From Haliclona indistincta (lineage: Eukaryota; Porifera; Demospongiae; Haplosclerida; Chalinidae): 64,000 nucleotides of DNA. Where the stretch lies: assembly GCA_964017065.1 (NCBI GenBank), contig OZ024786.1, positions 12,949,469 through 13,013,468 of the forward strand, read 5' to 3'. This document shows, piece after piece, positions 1 to 11,300 of this stretch (within the stretch, counting starts at the first letter, position 1; each line of letters starts with the position of its first letter). Under the pieces are notes generated by a model, which saw only the letters and a list, made by a program, of their open reading frames with translations, searched no databases and was not told the DNA's origin. The position numbers were made by a program, and so were the translations under genes.

Positions 1-35
1 GGTGAGTAAGAGTTGATGTACATGTAAGGAGGTGT

Positions 36-243
36 CACTCACTTACTCACTCACTCACTCACTCACTCACTCACTCACTAATTCATTCACTCACTCCCTC
101 ACTCCCCATTCTCTCTCTCTCTCTCTCTCTCTCTCACTCACTCACTCACTCACTCACTCACTCACTCACTCACTCACCCACCCACTTACTCACTCACTCC
201 CCACTCTCTCTCTCTCTCTGACTCTCTCTCTCACTCACTCATC
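36..243. repeat. ACTC and CT simple repeats in the first intron
   Basis: Arrays of the 4-base unit ACTC alternate with CT tracts. Base 1 is the last base of an upstream exon and GTGAGT at 2-7 is a donor site. The array is therefore the body of the intron that ends at the CAG at 263-265. The CT tracts also lie where a polypyrimidine tract would be. Confidence 0.9.
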
Positions 244-265
244 CCTTCTCTTTCTACCACTACAG

Positions 266-3062
266 GAACTGGTCTGACTCACAACAGTCGATCACTACAG
301 AACAACTCTATTATAGTTGCTAACAAAAACAACACTTTCGGCAACATCACGTGTCACTCAGCCTCTCGTAATGTCTTGACTGGTCAATGGACTACTCCTG
401 TAACTGACACTACCGAGTTCCTGTTCAAGAGAAGAGTCGATCAATCATCATTTTTATCACTTGATCTTCAACTAAATGCGACACTAATTCCTGATAGAGA
501 AGGGGTATATCAGTGTGCTATTTTCAACGAGGAATTAGGAAGGCTGGAATATCACTCTGTCTGGATTTACAGGAATGGTTACACAGGTACAGAGCAAGTA
601 TTCATTTCTTGGCATTGTTGTCTAATTAAAGGGTAGCTATTCAGTAATTCCCAGTTGTGTTTAGTATCTTTTATAATTCATTGCAACAGATCAACACGGG
701 ATTTACTAATGCAATGAAAAATGCTTTGACTGGCACTAATGCAGTATAGTGTAGCCTCACTATGTAGCCTCACTATTTTGGCCTCACTATATTTTGGCCT
801 CAGTGTAGCCTCACTATTTTGGCATATTTTTATAAATAATGGGTAACTGTATTTGGCAGATTATTGGGGTTCTACTGTATCATTTTCATCATTGATGATA
901 ATTTTTCCTTTTCTTCCTCAGTTCCGTCCCTCACTGTGCAAGCATTTCCTCGATCTCTTCGCAGGCTTGACCAAGCTCCTTTCAACTCTTTTGACGTTGT
1001 GTGTGTCTGCATTATTCCACAAGATGTATCTGCTAACAAGACTCTCTTCTGGAGAGCAGGGACCAATTTTATGGGAAATGTTCTGCTGCCTACAAATACT
1101 AACGAAAGCAATGAAGTGTCGTTAAATTTTAAAGAACTTGATGGGGGTGTGGTTGAAAGTATGTTGCAAGTGGTTGCTAAGGTGCCCGGAGACTATCTGT
1201 ATTCTTGTGAGGCTGAGTTGAGAATCGAGGGAGATGACCCAGTAGCCGCATTCAGCACAACTGCAGTACATATACAAGGTATGGTGAAATGGATATAGCT
1301 TGCAAGATGTGAGAATTCATACATGCTGAGGTAATCGGTCGCAGTGCATGCTGTACCGTCACGGTAGAATAGATTCCTAAGCTTCAAGCTAGTTGTTCTT
1401 GTTGCAGAAACCTCGGGGCTGTAATTTTCTAGATATTTTTTTCCTCTGAAGAAATTTCAATTGTGGGAAGTGTTAAATTTTAGGTCAATCAAGAGCCTGT
1501 GTTAAATTTGTAACTGATAACACTCGTATGCTCATTGTTTCCATTCACAGGTGCTACGTTGCCTATCCCAGCTATGAACCTGACAGCGAATCGCACCCGT
1601 CTTCTCTCCTCGGCAGAAATCTCTTGGGTAGTTCAAGAAATTTCTTACCTACCCGAAGAGTACACAATCCAGTATAGCACAGATCGAAATTTTGTTAACA
1701 GTTTGCAAAAATTAATAGCGAGAACTCTAGATATTAATCTTGAAAAGAAGAATCAGAATTATTCAGATGTCATTGAGAATCTGGAGATTGGTCGAGAGTA
1801 CTTTTATCGTATTCAGTCAGAGAATGGTTATCGTGTTAGTACAAGTGAAACAGCTCAATTCACCGCAGGTTAGTACGTGGTACAGTGGAACCTCTCTAAT
1901 CTGGACACTATAAAGACAAAAGTAGTGCATGTCTTGATTAAAGAGGTGTTCTGATTTCTTGTTTTAAATATACTTGTTAATATGCAGTGTACACATTCCT
2001 TATTTTAGAGGTGTCAACAAGGCGGGTTCCACTCAGCCTCATACCCAGGCTCTCAGGCGGGCTGCGTGGGTGGCTATTACAGAGCCTGGTATGCATGCAT
2101 GCGCGCGAAAATGACATAATGTAACCATCTGTAACCAACCACAGTAAACTACTGTTGATGTCAGTATACACCCTTGCTTATATCAGGATACTTCGAAAAA
2201 ACACAGAAGCAGCAGTGTTTAGGCCGGCTAAGCATGCCACGATGAAGCATTGTACTGCTACGAGCAATATTGAATGCCACGAGCAGCAAATATTCTCGAT
2301 TTTGGTCTGATTTGGACAAGCGGCCAAGTAGATGCAGCAGCTTGCCTGAGCATGGTTGGATCCCAAACAATATTTTCGCAATAATGCATGAATTTATAAA
2401 GGCGGGGCAAGGGCGGTGTCTTTCGATTATTCACTCGCGCTTTTCAAAATCTGACAAATGTGCATGCAATGCATACCAGGCTCTCTAATAGCCACCTACA
2501 CAGCCCGCCCGAGAGCCTGGGTATGAGGCTAGGTTCCACTATGTGTCCTTATTTTAGAGGTGTCAACAAGGCGGGTTCCACTTAGCCTCGTACCCAGGCT
2601 CTCGGGCGGGCTGCGTGGGTGGCTATTAGGGAGCCTGGTATGCATTGCATGCGCATGCGGAAAATGACGTAATGTAACCATCTGATGGTAACATCATTAT
2701 ACTACAGTAAACTACTGTTGATGTCAGTGCACTCTTGCTTATTATTATTATTATTATTATTATTATTTGAGCTTTACAGTGCATACGTACAGTAAGAAAA
2801 CAAAGATGAGAGAATTATTAGGGAGGCACGGTAGTGACTCCCTATGTAGGGATGAACGAGAAAACAAGATGGCGGCTACATACATGTATTAGCGTTCAAA
2901 CGCTGATATTTCGCCTGGTGTTGAATTTTATACGTCTTTAGACACTTAGATCTGCTCTCTGGCGTTGCCCCATCTTACAGTAGCAAGGAGATTCCTCGAA
3001 ATTGTTACTAAAGTGACGAACCTGGAAACGGTGAAAATCGAGTTTCGTCATCTTCGTTTTCT

Positions 3063-3102
<40 letters not shown>

Positions 3103-6100
3103 TTTTTCTTTCTTTCTTCCACTCGCCTAGCGCCTTTACGCGAGCAGTGCCGAGACCAAAACATCCACGAACAGTCGTGAAATTCCCCTGGCATGTGCCT
3201 TTTGAGCTTTGTTTTTAGCGTAACGGCGATCTAAGTTCCGCGATTTCTCGATCGTGATCCATTGTCAGCTTAGTGTTAGACGCCATTATTGTGATTGCGC
3301 AATACGCACGTAACCAAGCAATGGGTAGCGCACGTGACCAAGGAGCTAAAGTATCGCTGCGCCGTGTGGATCACTATCACGGAGAACACACACCCGGCAT
3401 TTGTCTGGAGTCTTCGAAGAACGGTAAGCTCGTGTAGGATCGCCATTCTGCACTTGCCAGATAATTATAACCGCCGTATAGGTCTACAAACAAGTGTGGG
3501 CGGGGCTCGTATGCACTGCATGCATGCGTAGGCGACTAGGCAGACCCCCCCGTACAGCTTAACAATTTTAGCTACAAGTTTAAGATAAGCCATCAACAAC
3601 TGGAATACTAAACTAATGGTGGAAACAAAGACTTCTCAGCACATGCATGATATTGAACTGCACTTCACTAAAAAGAAAAAAGGACACAAACAAGAAATTA
3701 AAAAGATTTCTATCGAAATCAAAAGGATGTAGTGATGAAGAAATCTACCACTGGTTCACAATGTAAACCAACAAGGAACAAGCATAGAATGGTAACACGA
3801 TTGACTTGCTAACAGACCATAGATCCCTACATCAGTGGCTGTACATAAGATCAATATTTTGTCACAAGCTGAATTCTATTCAAAGTGTCAGTCAACTGTG
3901 AATAGCTTAACTAGCTATAGTCTGGCCACAGCAGCCACTGATGTAGGGATCTATGGTCTGTTAGCAAGTCAATCGTGTTACCATTCTATGCTTGTTCCTT
4001 GTTAGTTTACATTGTGAACCAGTGTTAGATTTCTTCATCACTACATCCTTTTGATTTCGATAGAAATCTTTTTAATTTCTTGTAAGTGATTAGGTTGCAC
4101 TGAAGGACCAATAGCAAGTTCTGCTAGAGGCCTCAAACTACACATAAACTTTATATAGGCTTAATACGAGATCTAGTTCTTGCCGCAATGGGTGTCCATG
4201 ACCTAATCTTGGGAGAAGATATGTTAAGACCAGGTTGATCGTCTACTGCTACATATTTGACAGTTGAAAATGGTGGTCTAGCAAAATCCTCAGAGTCTGA
4301 TTCAGACTGCTCACTAGCAGAGGACAGTCGTGAAGAGGGTAGATTGCTGACAGTACGCCTACGACTACGGCGTCCCCGGACTTCAGTCCACCCACAAGTA
4401 CCACTCTTGTCAATGTAGGTTACTCCTGGGACACTGTCCCTCTCCTGGTACTCTACTGAGGGACACGAGCAAAGGTCTACTCCTTTAGTATTCTTCCTTG
4501 GGGCATCATTCAGCACATTCTCTTTGCCTAATGTCGCGGGCTCAGGAGTCTCATTTACGGTGGACTGAGGAGGTTTCTTGTTTTTCTTCTTGTTTTTGCA
4601 TTTCCGCTTAGTGTTGTTTGGACGGATTTAGCAGACTGCCGTGAAGGTATCTCGCCGGAACGAGCGCAAGGCCAGAAGAGGCTGACAGAGATTCCTGATT
4701 TAGAGTGCCTAACAGTCCAAGCAGACGAGTCCAAGGTGAGCTGGTAACTCTGTAGCTCCCCTGAAATGGAGAAGGGGAGTCCGAGTCTATGAAGTTCTAC
4801 GTAGAGACCCTCTAAAGCAGTGCTAGAACCAGACACTTGACCCGACACCATTTTATTATTCAAAAATTTTCCGATATCAGGATACTTATATCAGGATACT
4901 CATCGTTAGTTTGAAAAACACAGAAGCAGCAGTGTTTAGGCCGGCTAAGCATGCCACGATGAAGCATTGTACTGCTACGAGCCATATTGAATGCCACGAG
5001 TAGCAAATATTCTCGATTTTGTTCTGATTTCGACAAGGTAAGTGTTCTATGTCTAGACAGCTAGGTCTCCAATTGCTCACAATTTGGTCGTGTGTACCTG
5101 GACAAGCGGCCAAGTAGATGCAGCAGCTTGCCTGCACATGGTTGGATCCCAAACAATATTTCCAGCGTTGTTCGCATTAATGCATGAATTTATAAAGGCG
5201 TGGAGTGAGGGCGGTGTCTTTCGATTATTCACCCGCGCTTTTCAAAATCTGACAAATGCGCATGCAATGCGTACCAGGCTCTCTAATAGCAACCCACACA
5301 GCCCGCCCGAGAGCCTGGGTATGAGGCTAGCCCTGGTTCCACTGTGTGTGCTTATTTTAGGTGTCCACAAGGAGGGTTCCACTGTGTGTCCTGATTTTAG
5401 AGGTGTCCACAAAGAGGGTTCCACTGTTCCTTTTACATATTACATGTTATCTAAATTTCAGTAGTTTTTGTGTTATACGACAGAATTTTGATGTTAATTT
5501 GGTTAAAAGGTATAAAATAACTATAGACTACAGACTGAACGGGAAGATAATTGTTTTTGTGCTGTATACAGATAAAGCGTTCTAGATTACGTCATGTCGA
5601 ATGACTAGTATAGCTAACAGAAAATATTATGAGTATCCATTGTTACCTTTGTTGCGCAGGATTTGCTAGTTCTTTGTTTCAACTGAAATTCTCTGGAGTA
5701 AGAGACTGCGAACAATGGGTGGTAAGGGACAAAATGATTTTCTGTCTCTATTTGTTTTCTGTGATTTATGTTTTCAGTTTTTCAATGCACAACAGAAGAT
5801 ACAAGATGTTATTGATAGCGTCAGAACATATCTCAATGACCAGTGTAATTGTGGTGTCACTTCTGACCACATTCGAGAAAGCAAATTCATCTGCTCCCAC
5901 TCAGACCCTACTGAAGTCATTTACAGAGCTCGTCTTTTCGCTCCCTTTGATATTTCAGACCCACAGATGCTAGTTCAAACTCTACAGCAATGGGTGGAAA
6001 GTGAAAGCCGTTCTTTCGTCATAGCTGGATACCGTTTTCTTGTGGATCAGACGTGCAACGTCTCTATCAATTCATTCAATGATGCAGAGTGCATGATTAC

Positions 6101-7512
6101 CATCAGCTCTGTAGTAATGCCCACTGTGAGTCCAACACCTTCCCAAGCACCAAATGGATTAGGTACAGTATTGGTGCACAATTCACTAGTAATACATTAG
6201 TCAGAATAGGTATGAGAAACAACAACTATAGAGAAGTTGATGGATCAACAGCATTAGGCACTATACTGTATAGCCGGTTATTTTCGACAGTAAAATATTT
6301 CGTTAGATTGGATCTAATTTTTGACACGCACTCGCCGTTCAAAAATAAATCCTAGTGGCTAGAACTTATTGCCCTTTATCTGAAATCATTGGTGTCGAAA
6401 TGTTGGAGAGCTGTTTTAGTCGCTAAACCACAATGGAATAATGCTTGCTAGTGTAAAAGTCCCAAGTATCCCTACATCAGCAGCTTGCTGCGACGACTTG
6501 CAACTGAAAATTGAATCCTCTTCCTACATGTATACCCTTTACAATTACTTCATCGGACTGCGTTTTCCAAAACACAGCTACCTCTAGCTTTGTACAACCG
6601 TTAATTACTTCATCGGACTGCGTCCTCCTACAACATAACATAAAAATAAGAATGGAACCATAGAATGAGCCGCCAAAGGCGACTTGCGCACGTGACGTAC
6701 TCGGGTGAAATGAGTCAAAACCTGAAGTAAACTCAGCGGTGGTCTATACTTAACTTAGACCACCTCTGGCTGACCAATCAAATTGCTGAATTACATTGCA
6801 GTATGGTTTTTATTATCCATGCTAAATGATTTCATATGCATTTTACTTACTGTACAGGAGTATTCACAACTGATATAATTAGCTATGTTGGATTTATAAC
6901 TGGTAAGTCAGCTAATAATGTCCACTGAGGGATGTGCAGTGCATATCATCAAATATTCATGTGCCGCATTGTCTGAAGTTGTCACTGTAATAGCTAATTT
7001 ATTTGTCTACAGCTGGAGCAATAATTGGAATTGTCTTTTTCACCGTAATTCCAGCACTGTCAGCTGTATTATATTGTAAGCATTTTAAGAAGACTAGCAG
7101 ACAAGAGGAATATGTTTATGACTACGTTGAACCCTCAAGTCCTCCTCAACTTCCACCACCACGACTAACTGCTCATGACAATCTTGCTTATGAGGGATTT
7201 AAACTAATAGACTGTGAAGCATACTCAAGTGGATTGAATACTGTAGAAACCGATGAACCCTCAAGTCCTCCTCAACTTCCGCCATCACGACTAACTACTC
7301 ATGACAATCCTGCTTATGAGAGATTTGAACTAAAAGACTGTGAGGCATACTCAAGTGGATTGAATACTGTAGAAACCGATGAACCCTCAAGTCCTCCTCA
7401 ACTTCCACCATCACGACTAACTACTCATGACAATCTTGCCTATGAGAGATTTGAACTAAAAGACTGTGAGGCATACTCAAATGGATTGAATACTGTGCAT
7501 ACGGAAGTTTAA
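266..7512 (+). CDS. Single-pass cell-surface receptor, Ig/FN3 type, 3' part (7 exons)
   Basis: Exons read from splice sites: 266-586, 922-1278, 1551-1868, 5660-5721, 5778-6162, 6858-6902, 7013-7512 (stop TAA). They give one frame of about 661 codons; the 5' end lies upstream of the window. The first two exons are Ig-like: Cys in TCHSAS, Trp in GQW, then Cys in GVYQC; and VCVC, FWRAG, YLYSC. The third resembles FN3 (ISWVV, YTIQYS, YFYRIQSENG). Exons four and five form a Cys-containing ectodomain of unknown family. The last exon has a hydrophobic helix (AGAIIGIVFFTVIPALSAVLYC region) and a basic stop-transfer KHFKK, so the C terminus is cytoplasmic. The tail carries YVYDYV and three 42-residue repeats with Pro-rich and NPAY-like motifs. 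Most introns are phase 1, as in shuffled extracellular modules; the intron after 5721 is phase 0 and only 56 bases. An adhesion or recognition role is inferred; the ligand is unknown. Confidence 0.8.
748..822. repeat. Short tandem repeat in the Ig-exon intron
   Basis: A degenerate unit of about 15-25 bases built around TAGCCTCACTAT is repeated four to five times between exons at 586 and 922 of the receptor gene. I see no coding content. Confidence 0.7.
1881..1960. mobile_element. Fragment of a Tc1/pogo-like terminal repeat
   Basis: ACAGTGGAACCTCTCTAAT followed by CTGGACAC matches the inverted end of the short element at 23511-23690. Only one end is recognisable here. It sits just after the FN3 exon donor, at the start of the 3.8-kb intron. 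Confidence 0.45.
2034..2530. mobile_element. MITE with CCCAGGCTCTC inverted ends, copy 1
   Basis: Arms of about 65 bases beginning AGCCTCATACCCAGGCTCTC at the left and the reverse complement at the right flank an internal sequence of about 360 bases. The same internal sequence recurs at 4872-5328 and half copies lie at 2584-2725 and about 23702-23762. No transposase frame is present, so it is non-autonomous. Confidence 0.75.
2584..2725. mobile_element. Half copy of the CCCAGGCTCTC MITE
   Basis: The left arm and part of the interior repeat those of the element at 2034-2530, then the copy stops near an ATT triplet microsatellite at about 2740-2766. Confidence 0.6.
2740..2766. repeat. ATT microsatellite
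   Basis: About nine ATT triplets within the large receptor intron. Confidence 0.85.
2818..3600. mobile_element. Non-autonomous repeat with TAGGGAGGCA hairpin end
   Basis: It starts at an imperfect terminal hairpin (TAGGGAGGCA, then a reverse-complement arm) and runs through GAACGAGAAAACAAGATGGC and a CTTT array at 3061-3118. Related copies lie at about 25636-26285 in the same orientation and 42040-42835 reversed; a fragment is at 13160-13362. Short frames inside are not shared between copies, so I see no gene in it. Copies next to 3690 and 41970 are joined to a second MITE family. Confidence 0.65.
3690..4083. mobile_element. Fold-back MITE, copy 1 of 4
   Basis: Two arms of about 150 bases are near-perfect reverse complements around a short loop at about 3840-3925. 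Each arm contains ATCCCTACATCAGTGGCT or its complement near the loop and AAAAGGATGTAG near the outer end. Three more copies lie at 12790-13153, 34875-35216 and 41595-41970. It has no coding content and would transcribe into a long hairpin. Confidence 0.85.
4151..4863 (-). pseudogene. Unrecognised two-frame reading frame, likely a mobile-element remnant
   Basis: Two minus-strand frames, 4863-4555 and 4516-4151, are linked: the second frame is open upstream of its first Met back to about 4620 through a Lys-rich stretch (KRKCKNKKKNKK). One frameshift near 4615-4625 would make them a single product of about 215 residues. The C-terminal part is Ser/Arg-rich (GRRSRRR, ARTRSRI). It lies antisense inside the receptor intron and abuts MITE sequence on both sides. 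I do not recognise the family; a retroelement gag/ORF1 fragment is the most likely source. Confidence 0.3.
4872..5328. mobile_element. CCCAGGCTCTC MITE, copy lacking its left arm
   Basis: From ATATCAGGATACT the sequence follows the interior and right arm of the element at 2034-2530, ending GAGAGCCTGGGTATGAGGCT. The left arm is missing; the reading-frame remnant at 4151-4863 lies there instead. Confidence 0.65.
5335..5425. repeat. Short tandem repeat, about 41-base unit
   Basis: GGTTCCACTGTGTGT recurs at 5335, 5375 and (partly) 5417 with GGTGTCCACAA between copies. Similar GGTTCCACT motifs flank nearby MITEs. Confidence 0.6.
6450..6640. mobile_element. Fragment of the fold-back element with 60-base core repeats
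   Basis: GTCCCAAGTATCCCTACATC followed by two degenerate copies of a roughly 60-base unit (TACTTCATCGGACTGCGTCC) matches the cores of the large elements at 30468-31214 and 35790-36655. It sits in the receptor intron between exons ending 6162 and starting 6858. Confidence 0.6.
7129..7500 (+). repeat. Three exonic 126-base repeats in the receptor tail
   Basis: Units start at 7129, 7255 and 7381, exactly 126 bases (42 codons) apart. Each encodes EPSSPPQLPP, a basic residue, HDN-x-AYE and DCEAYS. The second copy has NPAY, a canonical NPxY form; the other two have NLAY. Only a few bases differ between units, so the array grew recently or is kept uniform. Confidence 0.9.
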
Positions 7513-8354
7513 TAGTTAGAGAGAAAAACTCACGTGATGTAAAAATTTGATGATGTGATCAAAAATCTTATCTAAAATCTGTGTGATGATACACTTCATG
7601 TCCGATCATGATCATATTGAAACTTTTCATTTTGATTTGTGAATAGCAATACACATGTGACATACTGCATCTTGAGGTGAGTTTTAAAAGATGAGAACAG
7701 AATAAGGAGCGTAGACAGTGACAGCTCGAATACTTCAGGTACGCTGGACGTTCTTAGAGAGAGCAACACACAAATACTTCTTGATGGCTGTAATAAACAC
7801 CTAAGAGATGACAAAAGGAGAGAGAAAGGAGGGATAGAGAGAAAGATACATTATACATAAAAGGGAGATGTAAAACTTTATTCCCACAAACAAAACCAGC
7901 GATTTTTGATTGAAACTGCACGAAACAATTCCCACAAATATTACCAGCAATACGGTACACTATACAATGATGTAGCTCAGTCTAGCTATATTCAATCACC
8001 TCGTGCATTGCAGCTCCCTACAGCATCTGTGACTTTGAGCAAACTATAAAGATTTGCATTTTAGAAATTGCATATGTTGGAGGTGAGAGAGACTAAGCAA
8101 TATTGCATGGACAAGAATGATCAAGAGGAATGAGCGCTCTCCTGCCATTCTTAAATGAAACCCTGTTTGACATGATACATTGCATTGCATGGTCAGGTGT
8201 GTTGCAAATACATAATAGTGAGGCAGCAGAGCAGAAAAATCGTGCATTTTGTGATAAAAGCATCAAATTTGTTACAGTGGTAGATAATAGCACTATAATG
8301 AAATACAGATATTGAGCCACTACAAAATTTTCAGTTTAAGTATAAAATTCACTA
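7513..8354. other. Non-coding interval after the receptor gene
   Basis: No convincing exon is visible. An AATAAA at 7792-7797 could be the receptor's polyadenylation signal, about 280 bases after the stop codon; this is unverified. Confidence 0.4.
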
Positions 8355-9130
8355 ATATTAATATCACAAGTAATAAAAACATTATAACAAAAATGCAATA
8401 GATTTAGGGTGATGGGCTGGTTAAGATGTCAGATTAGCTTTTCTTTGACGAGATCAGCAATTGCCTGTTTGAGAAGCTCAAGAGTGTCACATTGCCATAT
8501 TCCCTACAGTCTACCTCTTACTGTGAGGGAATCTCACATTGAACTATGAACTTATCTAATCATCCATTTTATTTTTATTTCTCTCAGTTATCAATGGATA
8601 GGTTTTTGTTCCTTAAAAAAAAAAAAAAATAGATTTAGGGTTGGTACATGTATCGAAAAAGTATGGAAACAAGATTGTGAAAAGTCAAAACAAGATTTGA
8701 AATAAAAGGGATATTGAGATGACGTCTTTTGACACTTTGATTCGCTAAAAGCCCATAACAAAGCCGGATGGCGCGCAATGTACGCTGTACTGCTGAGTGT
8801 GTACTAGACTCACTCTCTAGGTCAGGAGGACTTCTAGAAGCTAAGTTCTGTTATTAATATGCTTCCGGTTCTTCAAAAGCGGGGGGCCAACTGCCCCCCT
8901 GCCCTACCGTAGTTACGCCACTGAGTGCAATGCTACCTCCCTACTAAATTAACTACAACTATCGAAGGCAGTTAATTTAGGGAGGTAACATTACACTGCT
9001 ATTGCTACAATATCCCTTTTATTTCAAATCTTGTTTTGACTTTTCACAGTCTTGTTTCCATACTTTTTCGATACATGTACCAACCCTATAAAATCTATTG
9101 CATTTTTGTTAAAATGTTTTTATTACTTGT
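8355..9130. mobile_element. Fold-back element with about 100-base arms
   Basis: The arm at about 8625-8720 (CATGTATCGAAAAAGTATGG) is the reverse complement of 9012-9100, and an outer segment near 8360-8410 matches 9095-9130. The middle holds a fragment of a TAGTTACGCC-ended element (8895-8922) and a smaller hairpin at 8931-8990 made from TACCTCCCT and its complement. No reading frame of note. Confidence 0.65.
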
Positions 9131-9479
9131 TTGTTTTCTTTTTTATTTATTAATGACTTAGTTGGCACTTATGCTAATACAGTATAAAGAGCATAAGTGA
9201 CTGACATTCCACTGACTGCGAGGCACCGTCACGGTCCGTGGCTGCATGCACTCGATCGGCTCTGCACTGTATGCAACACGTACCACGCAACATTAGGTAA
9301 GCTTAAGCTAGCATTCTTACAAGCCTGAACGGGCAAATCCAGTGTAACCGTGAAGATTTGCTCGTCGTCTGCTGTGAACACTGCTAGTGGCAGCAGCACT
9401 CGCGTTCCAAGCCATTTGTACTAAGGTGCGCTTGTATTAGAAAAATTACATACACGGGCGTGCGCGAGTAGGCGTAATC

Positions 9480-10080
9480 TAGTAACGGAGTTCAAGCAGA
9501 AAGCATGGATGGCGATGGATGGAGTCTGTGTTATGGACCAAAAATCGCTGTTTTCCTGGAAATACTCGCTTCTGCTAGTGTTTTAGGCTTAATTAGATAT
9601 CAGGTGCACTGATGGTCATAGGTAGCGTTGCTTCTGTGTAAGTTTAGTTGCGTTTGGTTCGCTCACTACTGTGCTAGAGTCTCTGAAGAATAAGAAAAAA
9701 GAAAGAAGATGAACAAACGGGTGATCACGTGAACTCTGGTTTACCACCTTAGACTTCGTTTCTGCTATTAGTAAAGGTCTCTTTGGCATCGAAAAAATCG
9801 TCTAAGACGCCTCAGACGGTTAGAATCGCTTGAAACGCCCGTGCGGCGAAGATATGAGCGTGCCGTAAGTTGCCTCCTGACGAGACGCCATCTTGTTTTT
9901 TTTGGCGTACCAACATGTTTTCTTGACGGACCTAATGGACTCATTGCAAGCGCTTACCCATCAGCATGAACACCAGGGGATTAAAATACTGTGAGATTTT
10001 ACGAGAGAAGAGAAATCAGTACACGATTAACTCGTTTTCAGTCTGGTGTATCCGCCATCTTATTTTCGTGCCAACCCTAA
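9480..10080. repeat. Dispersed repeat, uninterrupted copy
   Basis: Blocks such as ATACTCGCTTCTGCTAGTG, a GAAGATGAACAA tract and TTACCACCTTAGAC recur in order at about 37400-37800 and 39750-40470. The copy here is useful because the copy near 39.9 kb carries a hAT-like insertion that this one lacks. I see no coding frame. Confidence 0.55.
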
Positions 10081-10082
10081 AT

Positions 10083-10116
10083 ATGCCACGACTACCGCGT
10101 GGCATAATAATTATGC
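10083..10116. repeat. TATGCCACG hairpin
   Basis: TATGCCACG and CGTGGCATA pair around a 7-base loop, followed by an AT-rich stretch. It resembles the TATGCCTCG hairpins at 10603 and 25017 and may mark the other end of the same element class. Confidence 0.45.
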
Positions 10117-10602
10117 GCATAATCAATAATATTTAATTGGATAGTACAAAAATTTGATTCTAATGATAAAAATTAATTCAAAAAATGATATACTAGCTAA
10201 TCATGAATCTTAATAGCACTACAAGATCAAAATAAAATATTCTATAATTAGATTCATAGATTGTTAATTTTGGAAGCATGTTACCTTAACATGCAAGCAA
10301 TATGTGCGTGCAAGTTGATCAACTTTGTTGCAATTACATCACTTTACATTGCTTTTTGTACGATAGTAGTAGTTTGAAGCTTTTCGTTCATTTTTTGCAT
10401 TTTGTTTTATCACATGTTCAAGAAAGTAGTTTAGCCTAACCTTTCTTTTTCCTAAAACCTGTTGATTGGCTGCCGCAATAGTATTAGAGCATGACAGAGA
10501 CCAGAAACTAAAATTTTACTAACGGTGGCCTTACAAAAGGGACTGTAAATGATTCGTGGTGTCAATCAAAATTAATGAATGACAGAATGACAACACGACT
10601 AC

Positions 10603-10637
10603 TGTATGCCTCGTGGCTCCGCCCACCGAGGCATAAT
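10603..10637. repeat. Conserved TATGCCTCGTGG hairpin
   Basis: TATGCCTCGTGG pairs with CCACCGAGGCATA around CTCCGC. An identical hairpin with similar flanks (GACAGA, then ATAATTATA) is at 25017-25049. The interval 10117-10602 between the two hairpins is AT-rich and has no gene that I can see. Confidence 0.65.
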
Positions 10638-10642
10638 TATAA

Positions 10643-11300
10643 CTAAGTAACTGTGCAGACAGAGAATAGTTTCCATTCATTGGATGTGTATGCATGAACA
10701 TCTTCCGGTGATGGAATGTTTGCTTCCAGTTCAGCTGTGTTAATAACAGCTGCCACTGCTGTTATTAACATTACCAGTGCACCTGCAACAACTAGTACTA
10801 TTATCCGAAACAATAATGTGCATGGTAATGATGATTTTATTGTACAAGCACATGGTCATTACATGCATGAATGTTGTTATAGCGTATGTGCAGTGCTTGA
10901 AAGTTCATGCACAGGAAGAGACACTCTTGCACTGGTTCTCAGCGCTACTGCATGAGTATAATGACTGAGATTTTGTCAACACCAGATGTCTTCACCAATT
11001 CAACGGATACATTGATGCTGAAATCTGTTGCAGACTTTAAAACAGACAATAATCATCACATAATTATAATTTTAATTGTAATACAACTTAAAATGATATA
11101 AAGCCATTGCTTGAAGTTGACAGATTTAGTTCTAGCATCTACGTATGGTAATAAAGCATGTCACCATGGATACTGTAAATACTTAATATCACATACCTGC
11201 AAATGTCACTGGCGTAGTGAGGTTGGCTGGAGTGCTGGATTACTAGCAGTGACACTAAACAAGTAAAACTGAGTAAGTAATCACATTGTGTTGCCTTCAT
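10643..11300 (-). CDS. Possible small type I membrane protein (incomplete model)
   Basis: The first exon would be 11300-11197: Met-Lys then a hydrophobic run (LLSFTCLVSLLVIQ) like a signal peptide, ending at the donor CAG/GTATGTG. The last exon ends at TAG 10643-10645. It is open from about 10848 and encodes a clear membrane helix (RIIVLVVAGALVMLITAVAAVI) and a 30-residue tail. A middle exon near 11040-10955 is plausible (SATDFSINVSVELVKTSG) but its 3' junction is unclear. Family unknown; the model could be fortuitous. Confidence 0.3.
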
